DNA of 64,000 nt from Rubinisphaera italica (GTDB lineage: Bacteria > Planctomycetota > Planctomycetia > Planctomycetales > Planctomycetaceae). Each line of letters begins with the position of its first letter. Position 1 is the first letter of the stretch. The stretch is from contig NZ_SJPG01000001.1 in NCBI RefSeq assembly GCF_007859715.1, positions 2,444,728-2,508,727 on the forward strand. The letters are read 5' to 3'. Of this stretch, positions 29,129-38,997 are shown in pieces. Below the pieces are notes generated by a model that did not search any database, was not told where the DNA came from, and saw only the letters and a list, made by a program, of their open reading frames with translations. The position numbers were made by a program, and so were the translations under genes.

Positions 29129-29875
29129 ATGTCAACTTTATACGGGAACCTGTGCGATGATTATTTCGTCAACATGAATTTGAATACGGAAATGGCACTC
29201 CCTTCCGGACGAGAAACTGTGCTAAATTTCTTTGAGCGGGTGCAAAAGACGTATCCCTCGATGCGAAATTTTTATACGCGTGAAAATGGTGATTTTATTC
29301 TCGAAGAGGATAAAGACCAGGAACAGCATCGTTGGATTTCGATTGAACCCCGCCGCATTTGCAGCGGCTGTGTGAACCCGACATCTGTGGAAACTGCGAT
29401 GGAACAGCACATGCTTGTGCTGCAACTAGTGCCTTACATGCTGTCGGTCAGCCCGCTCGATTGCGAAGCTCTCGATTTCATGATCGGTTTCGATTTTGCA
29501 TATCGTGGCAATCACGATGAAATCGTTTCTGAAGTTTTCGGTGGTGGTCCACTGTGTTCGGCACTGAAAGATATTCCTTCTGCTCTTCCACTAAACTTTG
29601 AACCTTCAATGACAATTGCTCTGGAGGAATCCTGCAGACGTCAGGCTCGCCTGCTAGTGGAGACTCGCACGAGCGCTTATCAGGTCAGGCGGGGAGATTT
29701 TCAGGAAGAGCCAATCAGCATTTATTTCACAGTTCGACAATACGGCAGCCTGCCACCGGAAACCACCTACGAACAAATTCTGCTGGAACTTCAGGAAGAG
29801 AGCGATGAAATCCTGCGGGACTATGTGATCGATCGCGTCGTCAGACCACTCGCTCAGGCAATTGATGCCCGATAA
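29129..29875 (+). CDS. Conserved-looking protein of unknown function
   Basis: Not recognised. The ATG at 29129 follows a strong purine run (CCAGGGGGGA) and gives 248 residues. The frame continues to an earlier ATG at 29066, which is less likely. The sequence is soluble, acidic and balanced, with segments such as MRNFYTRENGDFILEEDK, RRICSGCVNPTSVETA and LDFMIGFDFAYRGNHDEIVSEVFG. No membrane span, signal or catalytic motif is seen. The coding character is good: even composition and no rival frame. Its end meets a short GTAG palindrome and the convergent LUD gene. Confidence 0.6.
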   Translation: MSTLYGNLCDDYFVNMNLNTEMALPSGRETVLNFFERVQKTYPSMRNFYTRENGDFILEEDKDQEQHRWISIEPRRICSGCVNPTSVETAMEQHMLVLQLVPYMLSVSPLDCEALDFMIGFDFAYRGNHDEIVSEVFGGGPLCSALKDIPSALPLNFEPSMTIALEESCRRQARLLVETRTSAYQVRRGDFQEEPISIYFTVRQYGSLPPETTYEQILLELQEESDEILRDYVIDRVVRPLAQAIDAR

Positions 29876-29878
29876 AAT

Positions 29879-29900
29879 GTAGGTCAGAAACAGCCTGACC
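29879..29900. repeat. GTAG-headed palindrome (GTCAG family)
   Basis: GTAG followed by GTCAG-AAACAGC-CTGAC. It fills the 33-base gap between two convergent stops, so it may also act as a terminator. Confidence 0.6.
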
Positions 29901-29908
29901 AGCACTCC

Positions 29909-30526
29909 TTAGTCATTTGTTACCAATACCGTTAGAGACCGTGCCCCGTGGGCTCCGATGACCAGCGATTGTTCAATATCAGCAGTTTTGGAGGGGCCGG
30001 AAACGAAGACTCCGAATTGCCGTTTGTCCCAGGTGAGGCGCCCGTAAGCTTCGTGCATGTTATTAACGAGCTGGCTCTTTGAAACGGTGAGCAGAACATG
30101 CTGAGCTATGAACAGGACCGTGCGGTGTTTCATGTCCTGATCGTCAATCCAGATGGCTGCATTCTCTGCAACCGCGATTTGTCCAGGCAGGATTGCCAGA
30201 TCAACATCTTCCAACTGATGCGGATCAGTAATCAGTGAATCCTCGAAATTTGATCCAAGCAGATCGGGAACGCGGGAATAGATTTTCTCAGGCTTGAGAG
30301 TATCCAGCAGTTCTGCAATGACGGACTGGCCTTGAGAGAAATTCTCTGCCTGCAACACTCGGCCGCCCACCGAATTGAGAACCGTTTCAAACTGGAGCAG
30401 GGGATCGTCATATCGAATCCAATCCTGATCCAGACTCGGTAATTCAGTCGGGGCGGGTTGATTCTTCTTAATTGTGGCCAGGATTTCGTCTCGGCTGCTT
30501 GTCATGATTACTCTGCTTTCATTCAC
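29909..30526 (-). CDS. LUD-domain protein, LutC/YkgG-like
   Basis: The lactate-utilisation (LUD) fold is indicated by the C-terminal signature [21 protein letters not shown] followed by HGARSL, and by [17 protein letters not shown] in the middle. In Bacillus the LutABC complex oxidises lactate; LutC is the small subunit. LutA and LutB are not adjacent here, so the partner genes would be elsewhere. An alternative ATG at 30505 (MTSSRDEIL) would remove seven residues. Divergent from the RraA-like gene. Confidence 0.82.
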   Translation of the reverse strand: MNESRVIMTSSRDEILATIKKNQPAPTELPSLDQDWIRYDDPLLQFETVLNSVGGRVLQAENFSQGQSVIAELLDTLKPEKIYSRVPDLLGSNFEDSLITDPHQLEDVDLAILPGQIAVAENAAIWIDDQDMKHRTVLFIAQHVLLTVSKSQLVNNMHEAYGRLTWDKRQFGVFVSGPSKTADIEQSLVIGAHGARSLTVLVTND

Positions 30527-30687
30527 TCTATATGATGACTATTTATAGAGGCTACCGTGAGAATTTCAATTGGTAAACCTTATGGCCTGCCTTACAACTT
30601 TCCCTGCTCAGTATTCATTTTCATCATTTTGATTATGATGAGCACTCAAATAACTAGCCTATTCCCCTGCATGAAAATTAATACCGC

Positions 30688-31407
30688 ATGTTAACTGAAG
30701 AAATCATCACACGTCTCAAACAGTACGATACACCGACAATCTGCAATGCTGTCGAACTCTGGGATTTGAGACTGCGAACAGCAGGCTACATGGATGAAAC
30801 AATTCAAGCCTGCTTTCCGCGATTGCAGCCGATGGTTGGTCTGGCGTTAACATCTACCTTCCGCTCATCAGCCGCTCCGATTTCTGGAGATGCTTATTCG
30901 AGTCTATCTGCTCAAACGGCAATTCTGGAAACCATGGATCTGCCAGCGGTCATTGTTTTTCAGGATCTCGATACCCCGACTGCAGCTGCAACATTTGGGG
31001 AAGTGATGTGCACCACCTATCAGGCATTTGGAGCCTGCGGTTTGATCACCTCGGGTACCGGACGGGATCTCGATCAGGTGGAAGCACTCGATTTTCCAGT
31101 TTTCACTTCGGGATCACAAGCCGCTCATGGTTATTGTCATATTCTGGATATCAACGTACCTGTGACAGTTGGCGGTGTGAATATTCGCCCGAACGAACTG
31201 GTTCACGGGGACTGCAACGGAGTGACAACCATTCCAATTTCCATCGCCAGCGAGGTGCCGGATGTCTGTGCAGAAATTGCCAATGCCGAGCAGATTGTTT
31301 TGGAGTATCTGCGTTCCAGCAATATTACCTCAGCCGGTTTTGAAGAAGCCCGACAAGCTTGCGGGGCAATGATTTCAAAGTTATCAGCCCGCTTGAAAGG
31401 CAAATGA
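30688..31407 (+). CDS. RraA-like / HMG aldolase family protein
   Basis: Belongs to the RraA-like (4-hydroxy-4-methyl-2-oxoglutarate aldolase) family. The segments [22 protein letters not shown], cut at GTGRDLDQV, and [16 protein letters not shown] contain the conserved GxxxxRD and metal-site D of the fold. Such proteins act as oxaloacetate decarboxylases or aldolases, or in Escherichia coli as RNase E regulators. Length 239, slightly above the RraA norm of about 160-230. The specific substrate is not known. Followed by a REP-like cluster. Confidence 0.8.
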   Translation: MLTEEIITRLKQYDTPTICNAVELWDLRLRTAGYMDETIQACFPRLQPMVGLALTSTFRSSAAPISGDAYSSLSAQTAILETMDLPAVIVFQDLDTPTAAATFGEVMCTTYQAFGACGLITSGTGRDLDQVEALDFPVFTSGSQAAHGYCHILDINVPVTVGGVNIRPNELVHGDCNGVTTIPISIASEVPDVCAEIANAEQIVLEYLRSSNITSAGFEEARQACGAMISKLSARLKGK

Positions 31408-31412
31408 GCAAG

Positions 31413-31502
31413 GTAGGACAGGCATCCTGCCTGTCTAATTTTTTCATTGTGTTTCTCAGGCACCGCCCGACCTACAGGTTAAAGACAGGCTGAATGCCTG
31501 TC
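31413..31502. repeat. Cluster of GTAG/GACAGGC palindromes
   Basis: GTAG followed by GACAGGCA-TCC-TGCCTGTC (31417-31435), and a second GACAGGC-TGAAT-GCCTGTC at 31484-31502. Between them, on the other strand, is a GTAGGTCGGGCGGTGCC unit. This composite of facing palindromes fills the gap between two convergent genes. Confidence 0.8.
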
Positions 31503-31513
31503 CTGGGGGGGGA

Positions 31514-32479
31514 TTAAGCAATTTCATCAGCCTTGAGACGGATTTCCCGGATCAATTGATTGACCGTTTGATCGGCTTGCTTCTGAGCTTCGCTGATGTC
31601 TTTGCTTTCGACATCCGCCAGCACCTGATCAATTTCGCCTGCCCACTTTTTGCAATGAGTTCGCAGCCATTCACGGTCGTCTTCGGAGAGAGCAGTGTGC
31701 TTGGCTGTGAGCAGAGTTTCACATCCGTGGCGGAATTCGGCCAGTCGTTGTTTTAAGCCTTCGGTGGAATCGGGTCTTTTATTGAACCAGGCGCCCGCTG
31801 CATCTGCCAGTTCATGTAGATAGTCATCGGGAGGTAACGAGTTGTCAAAAGCATCGGGACTGTCCCAACCCCAATTCGAGGCGAGCATCGTCTGAGCAGG
31901 GGAGTTGTTATCGGGATTTGAGTCCGATTTCTTATCATTCGGGTTTTCCACGATACTGTTCACGGGGTTGGAAACATGCACCTGATATTGATAAGCAACG
32001 ATTGCCAGCAGCCCCAATGCAGCCACGGAAATAATCCAGGGCATCTTCGAGCGTTTCGGCGATTCTTCAATCGGCTGAAGGACAAGAACTTTCGGTTTAG
32101 TGCCTGAGTCTGACTTTGTTTTCTTCTGTCGAGGAGGCGAGCTTAATGGCAGTTCTGCCTGTTCGAGAATGTTCTGCCAGTAGTTCCCACCTTCAATCAG
32201 GACAAGTTCCTGCAACTCCAGTAACATCTGCGGATTAGCTAGAAATGCCGCACATTGTTCATAATTCAGAGATTTTAATCCACGGTCCAAAACGGCTTCC
32301 CGATCAGACCCCAGAATGACTTCCAGAGAGTCCGGGGAATAACCAGGTGGATTGAAATCATCGGATATGAATTCGAGTTCTTTGACGAACTGTCCCAATT
32401 GACAATCAACAACTTTGCGATCCAGCCAGGGACCGAGCTCTTCTTTTGAATCGGGGATTTCCAGTATGACAATTGACAT
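31514..32479 (-). CDS. Single-pass membrane protein coupled to a sigma factor
   Basis: Not recognised by family. About 145 N-terminal residues are predicted cytoplasmic and partly helical, one membrane segment lies at about 146-163 (IISVAALGLLAIVAYQYQ), and the rest is an external acidic helical domain. Its ATG overlaps the stop of the sigma factor gene as TAATG, so the two are translationally coupled. This arrangement is typical of an ECF sigma factor and its membrane anti-sigma or effector partner; no zinc anti-sigma motif is present, so the role remains inference. Confidence 0.6.
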   Translation of the reverse strand: MSIVILEIPDSKEELGPWLDRKVVDCQLGQFVKELEFISDDFNPPGYSPDSLEVILGSDREAVLDRGLKSLNYEQCAAFLANPQMLLELQELVLIEGGNYWQNILEQAELPLSSPPRQKKTKSDSGTKPKVLVLQPIEESPKRSKMPWIISVAALGLLAIVAYQYQVHVSNPVNSIVENPNDKKSDSNPDNNSPAQTMLASNWGWDSPDAFDNSLPPDDYLHELADAAGAWFNKRPDSTEGLKQRLAEFRHGCETLLTAKHTALSEDDREWLRTHCKKWAGEIDQVLADVESKDISEAQKQADQTVNQLIREIRLKADEIA

Positions 32480-33120
32480 TATGCACCTCGCTCCAATTTC
32501 ATGCGAATACAGTCCCTGAGTTTACGAATTGCAAAATGCCGCAATTTGTAAATTCTTGGCTTGCTGACCGACTCCAGTTCCGGCGAATCCTCGTTTCCGT
32601 CCAGCACAGCAACCTCTTTATCAAGCAGCGATTGCTTGCAATCTGTGAAAGCTGTCATTTCTTCGGCTTCCAGGATTTGTGCGAGAGGGCATTGAGAATT
32701 TGTGGAAGCAGGTTCGATCGGGTTGTTATCCAGACTGTGAGACTTTTCGCTGGCACGGCGACTCTGATCGATAACCAGATTCCGAGCCGTTTGACACAGG
32801 AGCGCCATGACATTCTTCCCGTTATATTTTCCAGTTCGGAGATGGGGAAGAATTTTCAGCCAGACTTGCTGAGCGAAATCGAGACCGCGAGTCGCATCGG
32901 AACGGGCACAGCAAAACGCGACCAGCTTTCGCTGATACTTCTGCACCAATTCAGATTCTGCGTGTGCATTTCCATTGGTAATGGCATGCACAAGTTCGAG
33001 ATCGGTCGTCTGGTCTGAGGCACGAATGTTCATAACGGCTATTTTTAGTGAACTCACTCCAATTTGCAACTCTGCTACGAGACTTCGATCTCGAAACGAA
33101 TTGATAATTTGAGAGTTCAT
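32479..33120 (-). CDS. ECF-like RNA polymerase sigma factor
   Basis: Sigma region 2 is recognisable in residues about 50-125: LVQKYQRKLVAFCCARSDATRGLDFAQQVW, in parts, then TARNLVIDQSRRASE, matching the -10-binding helix of ECF factors. Region 4 near the C-terminus is weak (PRIYKLRHFAIRKLRDCI). Start at 33120 is supported by AAGGA upstream; an ATG at 33033 (MNIRASDQ) would also leave region 2 complete. It is co-transcribed with the membrane protein at 31514-32479. It probably recruits polymerase to a small regulon that may be controlled by that partner. Confidence 0.72.
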   Translation of the reverse strand: MNSQIINSFRDRSLVAELQIGVSSLKIAVMNIRASDQTTDLELVHAITNGNAHAESELVQKYQRKLVAFCCARSDATRGLDFAQQVWLKILPHLRTGKYNGKNVMALLCQTARNLVIDQSRRASEKSHSLDNNPIEPASTNSQCPLAQILEAEEMTAFTDCKQSLLDKEVAVLDGNEDSPELESVSKPRIYKLRHFAIRKLRDCIRMKLERGA

Positions 33121-33632
33121 TTCCAGCGATTTCCTTATTTATTCACAGTTTTGCTTAAGTGACTCATCCATATCGGCTATGAGTTATTGCCTCATGGTTG
33201 AATCCTCTAAAGAAGTAACGAACGAACCTTGCAATTCTTCCAAATAATTTTGGAATTCATGTCCCTACTGCAAATTGCTCTAAGTAAAAGCATATTTATA
33301 AAAATGTCGCCGTATTCAGAATCTCCTCAACTTGGCGTCTTGGCGGTTCATTTTTATCGAACACTAGTCGTAAACATAGGCAGGATGGGTGGTATTTGTC
33401 ATTAATAACGACCACATCGGTTTTACGTTTTAAGATCATCGCAATTGCTATACAGATTATTCGGGCAGATGTCGAAATAACGATTGGTGGGATTGTTCAG
33501 CGCGATTCCGCTGTCGTTGACGTTGCGTGAACGACTTTCAATCAACGGGGGGCATTTTCTCCTGTGATTGACTCAAGACGAACTATCTCGAGGCCACTCG
33601 GAATGTTGATCAGGGGCGGGGGAGTCGAATAC
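33121..33632. other. Intergenic region upstream of the outer-membrane-like protein
   Basis: About 510 bases between divergent genes, AT-rich in its first part. No RNA gene or clear operator was recognised. The RBS GGGGGAG of the next gene is at 33618-33624. Confidence 0.4.
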
Positions 33633-35630
33633 ATGCGTTACTCTGTGCAAAAAATGTCGAGCGTAATGACAATTATGCTCGCTTCGGCGATCAGTCCCGC
33701 ATTGGGGCAAATGCAGCCAGAGCCCAGCTATCCATGCCCGCCTGTGCACCCTCTGTTTCAGAATCCTGGACAATACAGTCCGGGACAATATCCGGATTTC
33801 ATTCCGCCCGGCCAATTTGGAGGTCCTTATCCTCAGTATTGGCCCCAGTATCCGGCAACGACAACTCAGAAATCAATGGATGATAAATCCAGTGAGAGTA
33901 CTGGTGATGACGACAATACTCAGAGCAATCAGGATCGAGACAGCGCTAATACACAGAACAATACGAACCAGAACAACGCGCAAAACTTCAATCAGAACAC
34001 TAATCAGCAGGCTTCTTACAGTGCCGGAGGCCAATCGTCTGCTCGTCCAAACATGATTGGCGATTACCGCGAAGCTCCGTTCTTTTATACGAACGGCTTC
34101 AATAATGTCACCTTGCCTCAGCAGGGGATTGTCCGACTCGATTTCAGCCAGAACACAAATCCGATTCCAACGGATCGTGTCTACATGAACTATCATCACT
34201 ACCGAAATGCGTTTTCTGCGCAAGCGGGTGTGGTTGGAAATGACCTGCTGTTTTTTGGAACAATTGATGGACCTGGTGCAGGACAGGTTGCTGACAGCAT
34301 TCTGATTGACACGATCACAGTTGATGATTTTATTGCTTTGGATATTGCGGGTGGAGGTACTGATCCGGCATTATCTCAGTCTTTAACGGCTTTATTTGGC
34401 TTTGATATCTTCGATCCCTTCGCATTTTTAGATTCCGATTCTCTAGTCGCCGATGGATTCGACTCTGCCAACCTCGATATTTTCTATCTTGGCTACGAAA
34501 AGACATTCGCCAACGAGCGAGCTTCCTTTGAAGTGCGAATTCCGATTCTTTCTGCACCGAATCAGGATCTGGACGCCCGGGTGGACAATTTGCAGAGTTT
34601 GAATGGTTACCAAACCCAGATGGGAAATGCTTCCCTGTTGCTGAAGTCTTTGATTATGAAAGACTATACCGAAACGTTCGTAATGTCAGGTGGTCTCGGC
34701 TTGACGATTCCAACAGGACCGGACTTTAGAATTCGGGACTCCGATGTATTGATTCCCGATCAGAACAATGTGGCTGATCCGATCGCGCTGGCGAATCTCG
34801 GTATAACTCCTCCGAATTACATTGTGGCTCCCAGTGATTATCTGGTTCCCGGAGGCCCCACAGGACGTCTGATTCGTCTTCCAGGCAACGACATCACCGT
34901 CCGCAACGATTCTGTTCTGTTTACGCCGTTTCTGGCATTTTCTCAGCAGATGAATCGCCGTCTGTTCACACAGCTTTACTTCCAGTTGGACCTTGTCGCC
35001 AGTGAAAATACATTGACTCAACCTTCAGGAACGACAGCGAAAATCAAACAGCAGGACACTGCCAAGGTCGACTTCCAGATGATGTACTGGTTCTTCCGCA
35101 AGCCGGACCTGGTCAATCCTCAATCGATGTATGTGAATGGCGTTCAACATCGTCAAGTCGAGGGGACACGATTCAAGGGACTTGCAGGTATCTTCGAATT
35201 GCACGGAACGACTGCTCTGATCGATCCCGACAATGCCGGAAATCCCGATCTCCTGAGCGATCCCAACTTCCTTGCGGGAAACTACGATATCAATAATCTT
35301 GAAGGTGTGAATGCCAATGGGGATGTCGTCGATTTGAAAACCGATCGCTTCTTTGCCAGCAGCAACAACAATCGACGCCTGCGTTCCTTGAATGTGACAT
35401 CCGGTCTTCAGGCTGACTGGGGTGATGGAGGCACGATGACAGTGGCCGCTGCAGTCCCTCTGGTGCAACAGGCTTCCGGCGTTCGCCTCTTCGATGCCGA
35501 GTTGATTTTCCAGTACAACGCCTATTTGTATCCGAATCGTCAAAGCACCCAAAGCAATGTCATTTACGCTCCCCCAACAGGAAACTCTGGAACTTCTTTG
35601 AGAGCGATGAGTCAAATGCCAAGTAATTAG
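33633..35630 (+). CDS. Exported outer-membrane/beta-barrel-like protein
   Basis: Start chosen at ATG 33633, eight bases after GGGGGAG, which gives a normal signal peptide (MRYSVQKMSSVMTIMLASAISPALGQ, shown within residues 1-26). A GTG at 33564 would put 23 residues before it. A Pro-rich stretch and a Gln/Asn-rich low-complexity linker (about 75-130) precede a long beta-rich region, with alternating strands such as RASFEVRIPILSA, FVMSGGLGLTIPTGP and LFTQLYFQLDLVAS, as in outer-membrane barrels. Such proteins are abundant in planctomycetes; pore or surface function is inferred. Confidence 0.65.
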   Translation: MRYSVQKMSSVMTIMLASAISPALGQMQPEPSYPCPPVHPLFQNPGQYSPGQYPDFIPPGQFGGPYPQYWPQYPATTTQKSMDDKSSESTGDDDNTQSNQDRDSANTQNNTNQNNAQNFNQNTNQQASYSAGGQSSARPNMIGDYREAPFFYTNGFNNVTLPQQGIVRLDFSQNTNPIPTDRVYMNYHHYRNAFSAQAGVVGNDLLFFGTIDGPGAGQVADSILIDTITVDDFIALDIAGGGTDPALSQSLTALFGFDIFDPFAFLDSDSLVADGFDSANLDIFYLGYEKTFANERASFEVRIPILSAPNQDLDARVDNLQSLNGYQTQMGNASLLLKSLIMKDYTETFVMSGGLGLTIPTGPDFRIRDSDVLIPDQNNVADPIALANLGITPPNYIVAPSDYLVPGGPTGRLIRLPGNDITVRNDSVLFTPFLAFSQQMNRRLFTQLYFQLDLVASENTLTQPSGTTAKIKQQDTAKVDFQMMYWFFRKPDLVNPQSMYVNGVQHRQVEGTRFKGLAGIFELHGTTALIDPDNAGNPDLLSDPNFLAGNYDINNLEGVNANGDVVDLKTDRFFASSNNNRRLRSLNVTSGLQADWGDGGTMTVAAAVPLVQQASGVRLFDAELIFQYNAYLYPNRQSTQSNVIYAPPTGNSGTSLRAMSQMPSN

Positions 35631-36068
35631 TGGATTGTTCCAATTCAATATGCGGGTTGAAAAATCTCAACAGTAGACGGAAGTGCCTGCTTTTTCGTTG
35701 AATTCTTGGATCACATACTTGGTATCTAAGCTGGTATTAAGCACTGATCTCAAACCTCAATAACACCATCAACGGAACTACCACATCCGTCTTCCTGCCT
35801 CCCTCCCTGCGATTTCGACAACTGGGGATTGGTGATTAATTTCCAAGAGTTTGAGTAAACCGTTGTAACAGTTGCTCAGTCAGGCGAAATAATTTTATTT
35901 TCCAATACTGGAAATAACACATGCCCTACAAAGGGCAGTGCCAAGATGCCTAGTGCCCTTTCAGGGCTTAGATTTGGGCCTCAGTAACGGTAACGCTCTC
36001 GGTTGTCGTACTTGATAATGTCTTAACCCAAATGATTCGAATGGAAGACACACTAGTATCTGAAAAAG
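35631..36068. other. Intergenic region with two small GCCCT/AGGGC hairpins
   Basis: No gene seen. GCCCT-ACAA-AGGGC (35923-35936) and GCCCT-TTC-AGGGC (35955-35967) lie close together; read on the minus strand the first carries a GTAGGGC head. They look like a further short repeat family. Confidence 0.45.
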
Positions 36069-36105
36069 AAAAGCAACCATCTCAAAAAGGGATGGCTGCT
36101 TTTTT
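36069..36105 (-). terminator. Terminator of the prepilin gene
   Basis: On the minus strand a GCAGCCATCCC stem (two imperfect pairs) with a T-rich loop is followed by a T-run, 30 bases beyond the prepilin stop. Confidence 0.7.
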
Positions 36106-36134
36106 CATGGTTTCAATATGTAGATGTCTGGGTT

Positions 36135-37097
36135 TTAGAACTCACCGATAACGAGGCCATCGTCTTTAACACCGAGCCGCTGAAATGTTCCCATTGGTGT
36201 CGTGCCAACTGCATTTTCGGAATTGATGTTCTCACTGATTAAGCGGACAGAGCCATCAGCCAGTACGAATTGAGCACCACCCGAATGGAAGCTACCGAAG
36301 CCGTCATTCCGGTTGCCGTTTGTGGGATCACTTCCGTTGATGGGGAAGATCGCATTGGTCGTACGGCTGACCATGTCGTCGTTCTTATGTTGTCCAAATC
36401 CTGGCCACAAACCACCCCGGCTCACCCCTGAAGCATCACCGTGAGCAAAATATTGATTCCAACTGACTTCCCCAATCATGATCGTGTTGGACGTTCCATC
36501 AACAATGTCTCGCATTCGACAGTCGGAATTTGCCCAAGTCATTCCATTCAATCTGCTGAACGAAGTTGATTGTCCCTGATTAGCGTCATTTCCACGACAG
36601 GCAACGTAACTGGAAGAGCCAAAACCGTCTCGACTGGTCGCCGCTTTGGTATCACTCGGGCAAGAAAATGCATCGAGAGATTTATTCAGAGAGTTTGCAG
36701 TTGCAGGAGCTGGCAATAGGCCAATTGCACCCGGAGCTCCAGTTGTACAGGGACCGGCCATCTGGAAATTGAACTGATCATAAAGTGCTCCCTGTTCAAG
36801 TGCAGGTAGTAGATACATTCCCCAGGCAGGATTATTGCGAATAAACCGATGATCACTATCAATAACTCCAGGACACTTAGGAATGACCCATCCCGGAGGG
36901 AAGACTGTGTGAGTGTCGTGATAGTTGTGCATTGCCAGACCGAGTTGCTTCAAGTTGTTTTTACAACTACTACGACGTGCCGCCTCACGAGCCTGCTGTA
37001 CGGCTGGCAATAACAAAGCCACTAGTATGGCAATGATCGCGATAACAACAAGAAGTTCAATCAAAGTAAATCCGCGTTGATCAGAAACCGTTTTCAT
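36135..37097 (-). CDS. DUF1559 prepilin-like protein
   Basis: A type II/IV pseudopilin start ([20 protein letters not shown], with Gly-Phe cleavage and Glu5) is followed by the DUF1559 start [23 protein letters not shown]. It ends with the domain's closing [21 protein letters not shown]. This family is extremely expanded in planctomycetes and is thought to be surface or extracellular. I place the start at ATG 37097, preceded by AGGTG, instead of an upstream ATG that adds 28 residues before the prepilin leader. Monocistronic, with its own terminator. Confidence 0.92.
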   Translation of the reverse strand: MKTVSDQRGFTLIELLVVIAIIAILVALLLPAVQQAREAARRSSCKNNLKQLGLAMHNYHDTHTVFPPGWVIPKCPGVIDSDHRFIRNNPAWGMYLLPALEQGALYDQFNFQMAGPCTTGAPGAIGLLPAPATANSLNKSLDAFSCPSDTKAATSRDGFGSSSYVACRGNDANQGQSTSFSRLNGMTWANSDCRMRDIVDGTSNTIMIGEVSWNQYFAHGDASGVSRGGLWPGFGQHKNDDMVSRTTNAIFPINGSDPTNGNRNDGFGSFHSGGAQFVLADGSVRLISENINSENAVGTTPMGTFQRLGVKDDGLVIGEF

Positions 37098-37634
37098 TAA
37101 ACACCTATTAAAATGGAAGGAACAATGATTCAGGAAAGAAACATTGAGGGACACTGGAGGGAAATGTGATCGCGTGTACAATCAGCTTAGCCGATGCACA
37201 AATGACAATTGCAGTGTGGGGATCGCCTGTCAATTGCCTGATATGTTTATACTTTACTTGTTAACCATAGTAACCTTTTTAAAGAGATCAAGATTATTGA
37301 ATTGAACTTTTACTTATCACATCGGTCTTGTTTGATTCAATGGGTTCACATGTGCTGGAACCATTGAACCCCAAACTCATATGTTAAGGTCGATTAATTA
37401 TTTGATTTCGAAAATATTGCAGTCTAATTTTCTGGACACCGTTATACAGGACAACCAAATCCGAGTTTACTTTTCTCGTAATGACTCATTTGGCACACAG
37501 TGCATACGACTTATCTCTCAGCGAATCCGTTTCAGTCTCTGGAAACGGTCTGGACCGTTCACTATCATCCTTGCAGACGATTATAACGTGCTGCGGCACG
37601 ATTCTTTTTAAATCGAGCAGGGAAGAACCCAGCA
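37098..37634. other. Intergenic region upstream of sucC
   Basis: About 535 bases between divergent genes. A short open frame at 37381-37611 has no support. A perfect palindrome at 37544-37559 is listed separately. AT-rich stretch at 37250-37330 may carry the prepilin promoter. Confidence 0.4.
37544..37559. promoter_or_regulatory. Palindrome upstream of sucC, possible operator
   Basis: AACGGTC-TG-GACCGTT, a perfect dyad ending 75 bases before the sucC start. The position suits a regulator site, but a single copy cannot prove it. Confidence 0.3.
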
Positions 37635-38819
37635 ATGAAAATTCATGAATATCAGGGTAAACAACTCTTTCGCGAAGCCGAAATTCCGGTTCCTCGCGGG
37701 ATTGTTGTTAAATCTCCAGGGGAAGCCTCGGCGGCCGTTAAAGAACTCGGCGGGAAGATTGCGGTCGTCAAATCGCAAATTCATGCCGGGGGACGCGGGA
37801 AGGGGACGTTCAAAGAAGTTCCCGAGCAACACGGTGTCGTGCTGGTTCGCTCGCCAGAGGAAGCCGAAGAGAATGCTGCCCGTATGCTTGGCAATACGTT
37901 GGTCACTATTCAAACTGGCGATGAAGGCAAGCAGGTTAACACGCTTTTCGTCGAAGAAGGGCTCGATATTGCCCGTGAACTGTATCTGGGAATTGTGATC
38001 GATCGGGAAACACTGTGCCCGGTTCTCATCATGTCCTCTGAGGGGGGCATGGAAATTGAAGTAGTGGCTGAAGAAGCTCCCGAAAAGATTCTCCGCGAGC
38101 ACTTCGATGCCGATCTGGGATTGATGCCTTATCAGGCAAGAAACATCGCTTTTGCACTGGGCATGGAAGGCAAAACGATTCGAGCCGCCGAGAAATTCCT
38201 GGTCTCGATCTGCAAATTCTTCGTTGACAACGACTGCAGCATGGCAGAAATCAATCCACTGATCGTGACTGGCGAAGGCGATCTGGTTGCACTCGATGCC
38301 AAAGTTACATTTGATGACAATGCGATGTTCCGACACAAGAAACTGGAAGAATTCCGGGATCTGACAGAAGAAGAGCCTGCCGAAGTCGAAGCTCAGGCTG
38401 CTGGACTCAGCTATGTGAAGCTGGAAGGAAACATCGGCTGTCTCGTCAATGGAGCCGGTCTGGCGATGAGTACAATGGACTTGATTAAGCTCCACGGCGG
38501 AGAACCGGCCAACTTTCTCGATGTAGGCGGCGGGGCAAGCGTCGAAGCAGTGACCGAAGCATTTCGCATCATTCTGGCGGATGACAATGTGAAAGCTGTG
38601 CTGGTCAACATTTTCGGTGGCATCATGAAATGCGATGTGATCGTCGAAGCTCTCCTGACCGCTTACGATAAAGTCGGCATCCATGTGCCACTCGTCGTGC
38701 GACTCGAGGGAACAAACGTTAAAATCGCCCGGAAGATGCTTGAGGAATCTGGTAAGGATATTATTACCGCCAGTGACCTGACCGACGCGGCTCAAAAGGT
38801 CGTTGCAACATTGAAGTAA
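37635..38819 (+). CDS. sucC: Succinyl-CoA synthetase beta subunit (ADP-forming type)
   Basis: TCA cycle enzyme subunit that binds the nucleotide and joins with SucD to interconvert succinyl-CoA and succinate. Starts [22 protein letters not shown], the ATP-grasp opening of the family; [14 protein letters not shown] and the [13 protein letters not shown] stretch near the C-terminus match the CoA-ligase-like domain. The length of 394 is standard (about 388). sucD follows only at 40644, because a sulfatase gene lies between. Confidence 0.96.
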   Translation: MKIHEYQGKQLFREAEIPVPRGIVVKSPGEASAAVKELGGKIAVVKSQIHAGGRGKGTFKEVPEQHGVVLVRSPEEAEENAARMLGNTLVTIQTGDEGKQVNTLFVEEGLDIARELYLGIVIDRETLCPVLIMSSEGGMEIEVVAEEAPEKILREHFDADLGLMPYQARNIAFALGMEGKTIRAAEKFLVSICKFFVDNDCSMAEINPLIVTGEGDLVALDAKVTFDDNAMFRHKKLEEFRDLTEEEPAEVEAQAAGLSYVKLEGNIGCLVNGAGLAMSTMDLIKLHGGEPANFLDVGGGASVEAVTEAFRIILADDNVKAVLVNIFGGIMKCDVIVEALLTAYDKVGIHVPLVVRLEGTNVKIARKMLEESGKDIITASDLTDAAQKVVATLK

Positions 38820-38828
38820 GCGGCAATA

Positions 38829-38966
38829 GTAGGGTGCGTCCTGACGCACCATGCTGCCGACATGGCTTCCTCATAGAGTTTCTCTATATACGAAACCATA
38901 CCGGCTCAATCATCACGAATATGTTAAAATCGACACTCCACTCCGGTGCGTCAGGACGCACCCTAC
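38829..38966. repeat. Inverted pair of GTAG-headed palindromes (BIME-like)
   Basis: GTAG-GGTGCGTC-CT-GACGCACC at 38829-38850 recurs as an exact reverse complement at 38945-38966 (22 bases each), 94 bases apart. Each arm is itself a hairpin. This facing arrangement is that of REP pairs. It fills the gap between sucC and the sulfatase start. Confidence 0.88.
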
Positions 38967-38997
38967 AAGTCTTTTACCATACATTAGGTCGCAGCTG

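Noticed and set aside
37381..37611. A 76-codon frame upstream of sucC
   Set aside because: No RBS, no recognisable domain, and it spans the promoter region and dyad; probably chance.
37608..38852. A 414-codon open frame antisense to sucC
   Set aside because: It mirrors a clearly conserved succinyl-CoA synthetase gene; its Phe/His-rich composition is that of a shadow frame.
38851..38997. Upstream extension of the sulfatase frame
   Set aside because: It would translate the REP repeat and place 49 residues before a proper signal peptide.
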